Shown piece after piece: positions 16,818 through 24,747 of a stretch of 64,000 bases of DNA. The DNA is taken from contig NZ_JAGMUO010000097.1 in the NCBI RefSeq assembly GCF_019049325.1, positions 310,001 through 374,000 of the forward strand. The letters run 5' to 3'. A program made the translations under genes and the position numbers. Under the pieces are notes generated by a model. It was given only the letters and a program-made list of their open reading frames with translations. It was not told where the DNA came from and did not search any database. Position 1 is the first letter of the stretch, and each line of letters begins with the position of its first letter. The DNA comes from Streptomyces sp. AC512_CC834 (GTDB lineage: Bacteria; Actinomycetota; Actinomycetes; Streptomycetales; Streptomycetaceae).

Positions 16818-18116
16818 GTGCGTGTGTGTGTGATCGGTGCAGGCCTGTCGGGGCTGGCGGTGGCCCACGCTCTCAAGGAGCGCGGCATCTCGTTCGTCTG
16901 CCTGGAGAAGGCACCCGACGTCGGCGGGATCTGGCGTCAGCCGCGGGCCGGCGAGCGGGGTCCGGGCTATGGGTCCCTGCACCTGAACACCGCCAAGCAG
17001 CTCACCGGTTACGCGGACTTCCCGATGCCGTCCTCGTACCCGCTCTACCCCCGGCACAGCCAGGTCGCCGACTATCTGCGGTCCTTCGCCGAGTGGGACG
17101 GCCTGCTGGACCACGTCGAGCTGCGGACCGAGGTGGTGTCCGTGCGCCGGGAGCCGGACGGCATGTGGACCGTCGTCAGCCGGGGCGCGGACGGCGCGCG
17201 GGCCTCGCGGCGGTTCGAGCAGGTGGTCGTCGCCTCGGGACACCACACCGACCCGGCCCTGCCCGATCCCCTTCCGCCCGGCGCCGATTCTTTCGACGGA
17301 ACGATTCTGCACTCCCTCGACTACCGCGACGGAAGCGACTTCGACGGCCGGCGCGTCGTCGTGGTGGGCCTCGGCGCGTCGGCCGTCGACATCGCGGCGG
17401 ACCTCTCCCGGCATGCCGCGTACACCGTGCTGTCGGTGCGCCGGGGACTGCACATCGTGCCCAAACAGCTCTTCGGGATGTCGGTCGACGAGATCGCCGA
17501 GGCCCCCTGGTGGAACGAGATGTCGTTCGACGAACGGCGCGGGTGGGTGGAGCAGGCCCTGCTCGTCGCGCGCGGCAGGCTGTCGGACTACGGCCTGCCG
17601 GAGCCCGACCACCCGGTCTTCTCCTCCGCCACGACCCTCTCGGACGAGATCCTCAGCCGGATCCGGCACGGGGCGGTGACCCCGAAGCCCGCGATCGCCT
17701 CCTTCGACGGCGACCGGGTCGTCTTCACCGACGGCAGCTCCGAGACAGCCGACGCGGTCGTCTACTGCACCGGCTTCCACATGACCTTCCCCTTCCTGCC
17801 CGCCGGCTGCCCGGTGGCGGCGGACGGTTCGGTCGAACTGTACAGACGCGTCGTCCCGGCCGACCGGCCCGGTCTGTACTTCGTGGGGCTCGTCCGGCCC
17901 GTGGGTGCGATCACGCGGCTGGTGGAGGCCCAGGCGCAGTGGGTGGCGCGGATCGTCGACGGCGCCGCCGAGCTGCCCGCGGCCGAGGAGATGCGCGCGG
18001 AGATCGGCACCTACCTCGCCGGCATCGTCCGGCGTTACGGCCGGACGCGGGGCGCCTCGATCCAGGTCGACGTGGGCCCGTATCTCGCGGAGTTCCGGGA
18101 GTCGCTGACCGTGTAG
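16818..18116 (+). CDS. Flavin-containing monooxygenase (prenylindole pathway candidate)
   Basis: The 432-residue protein has the FAD motif VIGAGLSGLAVA (Gly7, 9, 12), the FMO signature FDGTILHSLDY (159-169, fits FxGxxxHxxxY) and the NADPH motif VVGLGASAVDIA, so it should oxygenate nitrogen or sulfur centres. It converges on a DMATS-type prenyltransferase. From memory, an equivalent FMO/prenyltransferase pair in S. coelicolor makes 5-dimethylallyl-tryptophan and oxidises it to 5-dimethylallylindole-3-acetonitrile; I infer the same here. Only 111 bp separate it from paaK, but it has its own leader with GGGGGGAAA before GTG 16818. Confidence 0.9.
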   Translation: MRVCVIGAGLSGLAVAHALKERGISFVCLEKAPDVGGIWRQPRAGERGPGYGSLHLNTAKQLTGYADFPMPSSYPLYPRHSQVADYLRSFAEWDGLLDHVELRTEVVSVRREPDGMWTVVSRGADGARASRRFEQVVVASGHHTDPALPDPLPPGADSFDGTILHSLDYRDGSDFDGRRVVVVGLGASAVDIAADLSRHAAYTVLSVRRGLHIVPKQLFGMSVDEIAEAPWWNEMSFDERRGWVEQALLVARGRLSDYGLPEPDHPVFSSATTLSDEILSRIRHGAVTPKPAIASFDGDRVVFTDGSSETADAVVYCTGFHMTFPFLPAGCPVAADGSVELYRRVVPADRPGLYFVGLVRPVGAITRLVEAQAQWVARIVDGAAELPAAEEMRAEIGTYLAGIVRRYGRTRGASIQVDVGPYLAEFRESLTV

Positions 18117-18164
18117 CCCTCCCGCCGGGCGCGGTCGGCGACGACGCCCGGCGGCCGTGTCCTC

Positions 18165-18201
18165 GCCGGGGCTCCCGGTGGATTCCCCCGGGAGCCCCGG
18201 C
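18165..18201. terminator. Bidirectional terminator between FMO and prenyltransferase genes
   Basis: Perfect 14-bp arms (18165-18178 and 18188-18201) flank a 9-nt loop between the two convergent stop codons. Confidence 0.8.
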
Positions 18202-18218
18202 ACGTCCGGACGGTCCGC

Positions 18219-19346
18219 TCAGCGCACCGACATCGGACGGCGGTCTCTCTCCACGACCGGAGGCCGGACCGCGTACGCCTCCGAGGAGAGGTACGCCGTC
18301 ACCCGCGGCGGACGGTCCCGCTGATGGGCCAGGGCCAGGTAGGCGATCAGGCCCACCCCGTCCTCGGGGCGCCGCTCGGTGAGGGCGGCCAGCGAGCGGT
18401 CGAGGACGGAGGCGTCCATGCCGTGGTGGCGCAGCACCCTCCCCGCCCGTGCCAGGGCCTCCCCGTCGTGCCGGGCGTAGTCCCTGACCGGGATGTGGAG
18501 GGTGAATCCGCTCGGCCGCGCCGTGGCGGTGTCGGTGAAGGAGTGGCAGGACAGGCCGGGCCGTCTGCCGAGCCCCGTCACGTCGGGGCCGAGGCCGGCG
18601 GCCGTGCGGAAGAACCCCTCGATCGCCGCGGGCCCGGGGCCGGAGTCCGTCCGGGACAGGCGTCCGGCCTGGCCGGCCGTGAGGTGGTCGTGGCGCACGT
18701 AGACCTTCGCCCGGGGCTGCGCCCAGTCGCCGAGGTCCAGGGCGAGGAACGGGTATCCGGCCCCCTGGGGCAGGCCGGCGAAGGCCCGCCGGTGGCCGAG
18801 CCGGTGCAGGGCTTCACGCACCGTCGTGGCGGAACGTTCCTCCCCGTTCGCCGCCGGATTCAGATAGACCTTGACCTTGGGCACGCCGCCGGGTCTCAGC
18901 TCCAGGGCGCACCACAGGGCGAGGGGGCCCCGCGGGGTGGGCGGCAGGAACAGGTCCTGGATCTCGTCGAGGGCGTCGGTGGTGAAGTGCCAGCGCCGGG
19001 CCATGCCCCGGATCGCCTCGAGTCCGATCCGGCCGTTGTGAACCAGGCTGTCTGCGCCGCAGCCCGGTTCAAGGAGCACCCGCACGGAGGGCTTCTCCTC
19101 CGGCTGGAAGGAGAGGGAGAACTCCACGGGGGTGTGGTCGTCGGACAGGAAGGTGCGGGCGGGTGGCGGCAGGCTCAGCGGCCGCCCGGCCACTGGGCCC
19201 AGTACGTCGGTCAGGACCTGTGCGTAGGTCTCGGCGTCGGCCTCCGAGAGGCCGGCGACCGCGCCGAGTCTTCGTAGCTGACCGCCCGTGAGGGAGCCGA
19301 GGGTGGGTGTGCTCCGTGGGCCCGAGCCCGTGGGTGCGGCGGTCAC
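18219..19346 (-). CDS. DMATS-type aromatic prenyltransferase (tryptophan dimethylallyltransferase-like)
   Basis: The 375-residue protein has the PT-barrel (ABBA) pattern of bacterial DMATS enzymes: PVEFSLSFQPEEKPSVRVLLEP, KVKVYLNPAANG, RAKVYVRHDH and SGFTLHIPVRDYARHDGEA, each carrying the Arg/Lys/Tyr residues that clamp DMAPP pyrophosphate. The reaction would be Mg-independent transfer of dimethylallyl to an indole carbon, probably of L-Trp. The frame is open to 19496, but GTG 19346 gives the family N-terminus and overlaps the stop of a 35-codon leader ORF as GTGA. The position on the indole cannot be read from sequence. Confidence 0.88.
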   Translation of the reverse strand: MTAAPTGSGPRSTPTLGSLTGGQLRRLGAVAGLSEADAETYAQVLTDVLGPVAGRPLSLPPPARTFLSDDHTPVEFSLSFQPEEKPSVRVLLEPGCGADSLVHNGRIGLEAIRGMARRWHFTTDALDEIQDLFLPPTPRGPLALWCALELRPGGVPKVKVYLNPAANGEERSATTVREALHRLGHRRAFAGLPQGAGYPFLALDLGDWAQPRAKVYVRHDHLTAGQAGRLSRTDSGPGPAAIEGFFRTAAGLGPDVTGLGRRPGLSCHSFTDTATARPSGFTLHIPVRDYARHDGEALARAGRVLRHHGMDASVLDRSLAALTERRPEDGVGLIAYLALAHQRDRPPRVTAYLSSEAYAVRPPVVERDRRPMSVR

Positions 19347-19450
19347 CGGCCCGTCCCCGGCCTCGGCCGCACAGAGTGATACCCGCCTCGGGAGGCGGGT
19401 ATCGGGGGGTTCGGCGGCGGGAAAGCGGCGTTCGTGGATATGTGGTCCAC
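19343..19450 (-). CDS. Leader ORF translationally coupled to the prenyltransferase gene
   Basis: A GTG at 19450 lies 4 nt behind AAAAGGAGG, the best ribosome-binding site nearby, and opens 35 codons (VDHISTNAAFPPPNPPIPAS...) that stop with a TGA overlapping the prenyltransferase GTG by GTGA. The prenyltransferase frame has no start codon between this site and GTG 19346, so ribosomes loaded here would reach the enzyme by reinitiation. A strong hairpin sits inside the leader ORF. The peptide has no Trp codon, so this is not classical trp attenuation. The coding status is a prediction. Confidence 0.5.
   Translation of the reverse strand: MDHISTNAAFPPPNPPIPASRGGYHSVRPRPGTGR
19378..19403 (-). promoter_or_regulatory. 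Strong hairpin within the prenyltransferase leader
   Basis: GATACCCGCCT and AGGCGGGTATC form a perfect 11-bp stem with a 4-nt loop, 32 nt before the prenyltransferase start. It may act as attenuator or control reinitiation; no U-tract follows. Confidence 0.65.
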
Positions 19451-19553
19451 GACACCTCCTTTTACTCGTAAGCAACTTGAATGCCGCGTTGCTCACTACC
19501 CGTGCCGTTCAACCTTCATGCGAAAGGGGCGGGTGGGGAGGGTGTTGCACAAA

Positions 19554-20930
19554 TCACCGTGTGAGCCAGTTGAGGAACTGGCTCCACATGCCGCCGCGTT
19601 CGCCCGGACGGGCCGGGCCCGCCGCCTTCTCCTGCCCGGCCGCCGCGGTGGCAGCGGTGGCAGCGGTGGCAGCGGTGGTCGGCCGCGGTTCGGCACGCCG
19701 GGCGGAGCGCACCGGGGTGAAGCGCGCCGGGAGCGTGGCCAGGGCCCGGTTGAAGGGGCCCGGACGCCACGTCAGACTGTCCTCGGGGACGGCGAGTCCG
19801 ACGTCGGGCAGCTCGTTGAACAGGTGCTCGATGGCCGTGACCGTGATGTGCCGGGCCGGTTCCTTGGACGGGCAGGCGTGCGGGCCCGCGCTCCAGGCGA
19901 GGTGCGCGCGGTTGCTGCCGGCCTGGCGTGAGGCCTTGAGGGCCGGGCCCGTGTTGGCCGCGGCGAAGCTGACCATGACGAGGTCGCCCGCCTGAAGCTG
20001 CTGTCCGGCGAGTTCCGTGTCGGCGGCCGGGTAGTGCGGGGCGTAGTTCGCCATGGGCGGGTTCTCCCACAGCGTGTCGTCGAGCGCCTCGTCGATCAGG
20101 CCGCCCTCCCGGGCGTACCTCTCGTGGGTGAGGAGCCGGTGCAGGGTGTTGCCGAGGAGGTTGCGCAGGGGTTCGGCGCCCGCGCCGAGGAGCAGGGCGA
20201 GCTGGTGGACCATCTCCTCGTCGTCGAGTCGCGCCTCGTGCTGCATCAGCCAGGAGGTGACGTCGTCACCGGGCTTGCTCCGCTTGAGCGCGACGAGCTC
20301 TCCCACGGCCTGGAAGAGCACCTCGGTGGCCTTCTCGGCGTTGACGCCGTCGAACATGCCGGAGATCCCGAACAGCACCCGGTCGCCGATGTCGGCGGGG
20401 CAGCCGAAGAGTTCGTTGAACACGAACAGCGGCAGTTGCTTGGCGTAGTCCCCGAGCAGGTCGGCCGAGCCACGCCCGCCGAACTGGGAGATGAGGTAGC
20501 CGGAGATCTGCTCGGTGCTGCGGCTCAGCCGCCGGGTGTCCACCCGCGCCATGCTGTCGGTGACCGCCTGGCGCAGCCTGAGGTGGTCGGCGCCGTCGGC
20601 GAACATGCAGTTGGGCCGGTGGGCCAGCAGCGGCGCGACCGGACTGTCGGGGCTCACCTTGCCCTCGTTGAACGCCCGCCAGCGGCGTGCGTCCTTGCGG
20701 AAGGACCCGGAGTCCTGCAGCAGTTGGAGCGCCGCCGCGTAGTCGGTGACCAGCGTCGCCTCGACGCCCGGGGCCAGTTCGACGGGGGCCGCGGCCCCGT
20801 AGTGGCGCAGGTAGTCGTAGTACGCCTGCGGGTCGGCGGCGAACTCCGGCCCGTGCAGCGGCACGCGGGCGCCGGAGCCGTGGGCCGGGCAGCCGGGTGG
20901 CGGGACCGGCGCGGTGTCGTGGGCGTTCAT
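19554..20930 (-). CDS. cvnE: Conservon-associated cytochrome P450 lacking ExxR (CYP157-like)
   Basis: Fifth gene of the conservon. The 458-residue protein has a haem-Cys loop WSAGPHACPS, but the I-helix reads LLLGAGAEPLRN without the usual Thr, and the K-helix reads DEALDDTLWENPP where ExxR is expected. From memory CYP157 proteins of conservons share this loss. The C-terminus carries an Ala/Thr tract coded by three 9-bp repeats, and an amphipathic WSQFLNWLTR end. It probably acts with the GTPase complex rather than as a free drug-type P450. Substrate unknown. Confidence 0.85.
   Translation of the reverse strand: MNAHDTAPVPPPGCPAHGSGARVPLHGPEFAADPQAYYDYLRHYGAAAPVELAPGVEATLVTDYAAALQLLQDSGSFRKDARRWRAFNEGKVSPDSPVAPLLAHRPNCMFADGADHLRLRQAVTDSMARVDTRRLSRSTEQISGYLISQFGGRGSADLLGDYAKQLPLFVFNELFGCPADIGDRVLFGISGMFDGVNAEKATEVLFQAVGELVALKRSKPGDDVTSWLMQHEARLDDEEMVHQLALLLGAGAEPLRNLLGNTLHRLLTHERYAREGGLIDEALDDTLWENPPMANYAPHYPAADTELAGQQLQAGDLVMVSFAAANTGPALKASRQAGSNRAHLAWSAGPHACPSKEPARHITVTAIEHLFNELPDVGLAVPEDSLTWRPGPFNRALATLPARFTPVRSARRAEPRPTTAATAATAATAAAGQEKAAGPARPGERGGMWSQFLNWLTR
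19651..19677. repeat. Three tandem 9-bp GCAGCGGTG units in the P450 C-terminus
   Basis: The units are perfect and in frame, coding TAA/ATA triplets near the end of the CvnE-type P450. Copy-number change would alter tail length without a frameshift. Confidence 0.8.
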
Positions 20931-20945
20931 GTCTGCTCCCAGCTC

Positions 20946-21539
20946 CTAGCGGGTGCGGTCCAGCAAGTAGCGGACGAGGGTGGTCAGTGCGGCGGCCGAG
21001 GACTTCTCGTCGCGGGCGTCGCAGGTGACGACGGGGGTGTCGTCGAGCAGGTCGAGCGCCTCGCGCAGCGCCCGCTCGTCGCGCAGCGGCACGCCGTCGA
21101 AGTGGTTGACGGCGATGGCGTAGTCGAGCCCGTAGTGCTCGATGAGGTCGATCACGGGGAAGGAGTCCGCGAGCCGCTCGGGGTCGACCAGTACCAGGGC
21201 GCCGAGGGCGCCGCGGGCCATGTCCTCCCACATCTGGACGAAGCGCTGCTGGCCCGGCGTGCCGAAGAGGTAGAGCACGACGCGGTCGCTGATGGTGAGG
21301 CGGCCGAAGTCCATGGCGACCGTGGTGGTGGTCTTGCCCTGGACCCCCTTGAGGTCGTCGACCGACTCGGCGGCCTGCGTCATCGTCTCCTCGGTGGACA
21401 GCGGCTCGATCTCGGAGATGGAGCCGATGAGGGTGGTCTTGCCCACCGCGAAGTGCCCGACGACGAGGATCTTCACCGCGGTCTGGGTCGCCCCGCCGCT
21501 CACGTAGTCCCGCTCACCCAAACTTGGCGCGGAGCCCAT
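20946..21539 (-). CDS. cvnD: Conservon GTP-binding protein CvnD
   Basis: The 197-residue small GTPase of the Ras/MglA-like conservon class has Walker A GHFAVGKT (28-35), a TTTTVAMDFGR switch I, YLFGTPGQQRF as the switch II DxxG equivalent, and NHFDG in place of NKxD, usual for CvnD. It is thought to be controlled by CvnB and CvnC and to transmit a signal from the CvnA sensor. Its 5' end overlaps cvnC by 26 nt and 15 nt separate it from the P450 gene. Confidence 0.93.
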   Translation of the reverse strand: MGSAPSLGERDYVSGGATQTAVKILVVGHFAVGKTTLIGSISEIEPLSTEETMTQAAESVDDLKGVQGKTTTTVAMDFGRLTISDRVVLYLFGTPGQQRFVQMWEDMARGALGALVLVDPERLADSFPVIDLIEHYGLDYAIAVNHFDGVPLRDERALREALDLLDDTPVVTCDARDEKSSAAALTTLVRYLLDRTR

Positions 21540-21891
21540 TGAGCACCTCCTGAAGGATCTCCTTGTCGGCGAGGCGCGCGCGGGCCACCGGCGGGCGGGT
21601 CGTGAGGTGTCCGCCTTCCGTCAGGGACGCCAGCAGGATCCGCACCACGCCCAGCGGGAAATGCGTGTGTCCGGCGATCTCGGCGACCGAGAGGTAGCCG
21701 GCGGAGCAGAGGTCCAGCAGGCTCTGCTCCTCGGGGGACAGCCGGGTCGGCCGCCGCGTGTCCTCGGCGGACGCGGTGACCAGGGTGATGAGCGAGAGGT
21801 GGTCCTCGTCGGGCAGGCCGCGGCCCTTGGTGATGACGTACGGCCGCACTAATTCGGGGGCCTCGGGCTGCCAGCCGTCGTGGCCGGTCAC
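21514..21891 (-). CDS. cvnC: Conservon DUF742 protein CvnC
   Basis: The 125-residue protein has the DUF742 winged-helix-like domain: LVRPYVITKGRG, LSPEEQSLLDLCSAGYLSVAEIAGHTHFPLGVVRILLASL and the terminal ADKEILQEVLNGLRAKFG. GTG 21891 overlaps the cvnB stop as GTGA. CvnC is a component of the membrane-associated heterocomplex described for conservons and may contact DNA or the GTPase. Confidence 0.93.
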   Translation of the reverse strand: MTGHDGWQPEAPELVRPYVITKGRGLPDEDHLSLITLVTASAEDTRRPTRLSPEEQSLLDLCSAGYLSVAEIAGHTHFPLGVVRILLASLTEGGHLTTRPPVARARLADKEILQEVLNGLRAKFG

Positions 21892-22289
21892 GAGTGGGCG
21901 CCGAGGTTCTCGCGCGGCGGTGTCGTCAGCCGCTTGCCGAGCTGGGCGACGAGCTGCTGCATCCGGAAGGTGATGTCCGCCATGTCGACCTCCGGGGAGG
22001 CGGAGACCCCGAGGTAGGCGCCCTCGCCCGCGGAGATCAGGAACACCCAGCCGCCGTCGAACTCGACCAGGGTCTGCCGCCACGCCTGGGCGGGGTCCTC
22101 GCAGAAGAAGGCGAGGGTGCGGCTGAGCGACTGCACACCGCTCATCGCGGCGGCGACCCGGTCGGCGTCGTCCTTGTCGAAGTCCTGCGTCCGGGCCATC
22201 AGCAGGCCGTCGGCGGATATCAGGACCGCGTGCAGGGCACCTGGAATCTCCAGGGCGCTGTCGAGCATCCATGACAGATCGTCGTTCAC
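21888..22289 (-). CDS. cvnB: Conservon roadblock/LC7 protein CvnB
   Basis: The 133-residue protein has a Roadblock/LC7 fold (GALHAVLISADGLLMARTQ, ADRVAAAMSGVQSLSRTLAFF, GWVFLISAGEGAYLGVSA), the family that acts on small GTPases as activating or exchange partner. It starts at GTG 22289 overlapping the cvnA stop as GTGA and ends overlapping cvnC, so stoichiometric coupled translation is likely. Confidence 0.93.
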   Translation of the reverse strand: MNDDLSWMLDSALEIPGALHAVLISADGLLMARTQDFDKDDADRVAAAMSGVQSLSRTLAFFCEDPAQAWRQTLVEFDGGWVFLISAGEGAYLGVSASPEVDMADITFRMQQLVAQLGKRLTTPPRENLGAHS

Positions 22290-23467
22290 GAGACCTCATG
22301 TCCTTCGCTGCTTGCACCGGGTGTTCTGCTCGTCCGGCCGGCGTCGTCCGGGTGCTCCGGTTCGATGACCCGGCCGGACTGCGTTCCGCGCTGGAAGGCA
22401 CCCATGACCTGTGCCTGCTCGGAGTCGGAGCGGGCCGTCGGGCGCGGGGTGGGCGCGCTGCCGGGCACGATGGCCATCGGGCGCTTGCGGCGCCGCCTGG
22501 GCAGACCGTCGCCGGTCTCGGACGAGGCGAGCGCGCTCTCCGGTCCGCCGTCCGTCACCGGCCGGGCCGTGCCGCGGGCGGCGGGCGCGGGTGCCTTCCG
22601 CTCCGGCATGCCGGTGAGCAGTTCGTGCGGCAGCAGGACCACCGCCCGTACACCTCCGTAGGGAGAGGAGGAGTCCACCGACACCTCGAAGCCGAATCGC
22701 TCGCTCAGCAGGCCGATGACCGCGAAGCCGAACTGCGGCGGATTGCCGAGCCCCGCCACGCCCGAGGCGCGCTCGGTGGCGAGCAGCTTGTCGGCGCGGG
22801 CCCGTTCCTCGTCGCTCATGCCGACACCGGCGTCGTCCACGACGACGCAGATGCCCTTGGGCACGGTCCGGATGTTGATCTCGACGACGGTGTCCGGGCT
22901 GGAGTAGCTGGTGGAGTTGTCGAGCAGCTCGGCGAGGGCCAGGGCGACGGGCTCGACGGCCCGGCTGGTGATGCCGAAGTCGACCTGGGAGAGGATGTCC
23001 ACCCGGCGGAAGTGCCGGATCCGGCCCTGGGCGCTGCGCACCACGTCGTACACCGAGGCGGTGTCGCGCCGCCCGCCCAGCCAGCCGTCGCACAGTACGG
23101 CGATGGACTGGGCCCGCCGGCCGAACTGCGAGTTGGTGTGGTCGATCTCCAGCAGGTCCTGGAGGAGGGCCGAGTCGCCGTACTTGTTCTGCAGCCGGGA
23201 GAGCACGAGCTGCTGTTCGGCGGCGAGGCCCTGAAGGGTCCGCATGGCCGATTTCAGCACCGTCTTCGTCTCGTCCTCGGCCCGCTCCTGAGCGGCCTGT
23301 ACGGACTTCCCGTAATCGTTCTCCAGCTCGGTGTAGTGATCCCTGAGCCCCTGGACCTGCTGCCGCAAAGCTCGCGCCGCCCTGCGCTGGCGGCTGATGA
23401 GCACGGCGGCGGCGACGAGGGCGACGAGCAGGACCCAGAGCAATGGGTTCCCTGTGTATTCCGTCAT
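22286..23467 (-). CDS. cvnA: Conservon sensor histidine-kinase-like protein CvnA
   Basis: First gene of the cvnABCDE operon. The 393-residue product has one N-terminal membrane helix (LLWVLLVALVAAAVLI), a coiled-coil region, a DHxxxxxxRR segment (IDHTNSQFGRRAQSI, His110) resembling the phosphoacceptor helix, and an HATPase with N-box LALAELLDNSTSYSSP and DDAGVGMS. The C-terminal 90 residues are Pro/Arg-rich and disordered. The frame is open upstream but MTEYTGNPLL at 23467 has a purine-rich site before it. It has no separate extracellular sensor domain. Confidence 0.93.
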   Translation of the reverse strand: MTEYTGNPLLWVLLVALVAAAVLISRQRRAARALRQQVQGLRDHYTELENDYGKSVQAAQERAEDETKTVLKSAMRTLQGLAAEQQLVLSRLQNKYGDSALLQDLLEIDHTNSQFGRRAQSIAVLCDGWLGGRRDTASVYDVVRSAQGRIRHFRRVDILSQVDFGITSRAVEPVALALAELLDNSTSYSSPDTVVEINIRTVPKGICVVVDDAGVGMSDEERARADKLLATERASGVAGLGNPPQFGFAVIGLLSERFGFEVSVDSSSPYGGVRAVVLLPHELLTGMPERKAPAPAARGTARPVTDGGPESALASSETGDGLPRRRRKRPMAIVPGSAPTPRPTARSDSEQAQVMGAFQRGTQSGRVIEPEHPDDAGRTSRTPGASSEGHEVS

Positions 23468-23614
23468 AAGACTCTCTTCAGGCGACTGACAGCCGGCTTG
23501 CTGAATTCCCGTCTGTGCGGGCGGCCCGGTGGACTGCCCGCACCGGGGGTGGCCGGTCGGGGTGTCCCTCAAGTCGGGGATGCCGTCTTTCACCCATCCG
23601 CCCGCTCCGCAAAC

Positions 23615-23633
23615 GCGGTGATCGTATCACCGC
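23615..23633. promoter_or_regulatory. 19-bp palindrome upstream of cvnA
   Basis: GCGGTGAT-CGT-ATCACCGC is a perfect inverted repeat about 150 bp before the cvnA start, in the divergent gap with the TauE/SafE gene. Candidate operator; no cognate regulator is identified. Confidence 0.5.
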
Positions 23634-23785
23634 ATGATCAGGTGAATTTACGTCAAGAAGGGCCCATCCAGGACCGGTTGAAGACCGCCTGACGTACCGC
23701 CTTTGACGGTGGGTACAGTCGGCCCCGTGAAAGATGCACAAGACACCTTCCGGTCGAGGACGGGCCCGGCGCGGGACGGCACCGG

Positions 23786-24553
23786 GTGACGCCGGAGGCC
23801 ATGGCGGGTGTGTTCGCGGCGGGGGTCGGGGCCGGCGCCATCAACAGCGTCGTGGGCTCCGGAACGCTGATCACCTTTCCGGTGCTCCTGGCCACGGGGC
23901 TGTCGCCGGTCACCGCCACCGTCTCCAACGCGCTCGGACTGGTCCCCGGCTCCGTCAGCGGGGCCATCGGCTACCGCGAGGAGCTGAGAGGGCAGCGCCG
24001 GCGCATCCTGAAACTGGGCGTCGGCTGCCTGCTCGGTGCCCTCACGGGCGCCACGCTGCTGCTGTCCCTGCCGGCCGACGCGTTCGAGACGATCGTGCCG
24101 GTCCTGGTGGGCCTGGCCCTCGTACTCGTGGCACTGCAGCCCCGGCTCAGCAGGCTGGTGCAGCGCCGCCGCGCACGCACCGGCGCGTCACCCCGCCGGG
24201 ACGGCGGCCCGCCGCTGTCCGCCGGACTGACGCTCGCCAGCGTCTACGGCGGCTACTTCGCCGCGGCACAGGGGATCATCTACCTGTCCCTGATGGGCAT
24301 GCTCCTCGACGAGTCCCTGCAACGCCTCAACGCCGTCAAGAACGTCCTGTCCGCGCTCGTGAACACGGTCGCCGCGCTCTTCTTCCTCTTCGCCGCGGAC
24401 TTCGACTGGACCGCCGTCGGACTCATCGCGGCCGGCTCGACCCTCGGCGGCTACCTCGGCGCCAAGGTGGGCCGCCGCTTCAGCCCCGTCGTCCTGCGGA
24501 CCCTGGTCCTGATCGTCGGCACCGTGGCCCTCGTGCAACTGGTGCTCCGCTAG
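23786..24553 (+). CDS. TauE/SafE-family sulfite/organosulfonate exporter-like membrane protein
   Basis: The 255-residue protein has about eight membrane helices in two halves, each starting with the family glycine pattern (AAGVGAGAINSVVGSGTLITFPVLLATGL and TLASVYGGYFAAAQGIIYLSLMGML). LNAVKNVLSALVNTVAALFFLF is typical of TauE/SafE. These proteins export sulfite, sulfoacetate or related anions. GTG 23786 follows GGACGG by 6 nt. It diverges from cvnA and precedes a P450 gene. No sulfur metabolism gene is nearby, so the substrate is open. Confidence 0.88.
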   Translation: MTPEAMAGVFAAGVGAGAINSVVGSGTLITFPVLLATGLSPVTATVSNALGLVPGSVSGAIGYREELRGQRRRILKLGVGCLLGALTGATLLLSLPADAFETIVPVLVGLALVLVALQPRLSRLVQRRRARTGASPRRDGGPPLSAGLTLASVYGGYFAAAQGIIYLSLMGMLLDESLQRLNAVKNVLSALVNTVAALFFLFAADFDWTAVGLIAAGSTLGGYLGAKVGRRFSPVVLRTLVLIVGTVALVQLVLR

Positions 24554-24706
24554 GGCCTCGACCGCCGCCCCGGGGTGGACGGCCCGTGGGGCCTTCCCCG
24601 CCGCTTGCCCCTTCACACCCCGTCCGTGCCCGTGACGGACGTGGCATGGGACACGCCCTTGCGCGGATTGCCACCGGGAGCGATCGGGGAAGCCATTCAG
24701 GCGCCC

Positions 24707-24734
24707 ATGATCGACTCGATATGATCGACTCGAA
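24707..24734. repeat. 14-bp tandem duplication upstream of the P450 start
   Basis: ATGATCGACTCGAT is followed directly by ATGATCGACTCGAA (24707-24720 and 24721-24734). Each copy brings an ATG; only the Shine-Dalgarno AAGGGA after the second copy seems used, for GTG 24748. Confidence 0.8.
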
Positions 24735-24747
24735 GGGACACGCCCTC

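Noticed and set aside
15225..18203. 992-codon minus-strand open frame opposite paaK and the FMO
   Set aside because: Very long open frames occur opposite high-GC genes. No domain is recognisable, and both plus-strand genes are certain.
19069..19455. Alternative leader frame GTGTCGTGG with one Trp codon before the prenyltransferase
   Set aside because: The Shine-Dalgarno would overlap its start, and one Trp codon does not support trp attenuation. The frame ending in GTGA is better supported.
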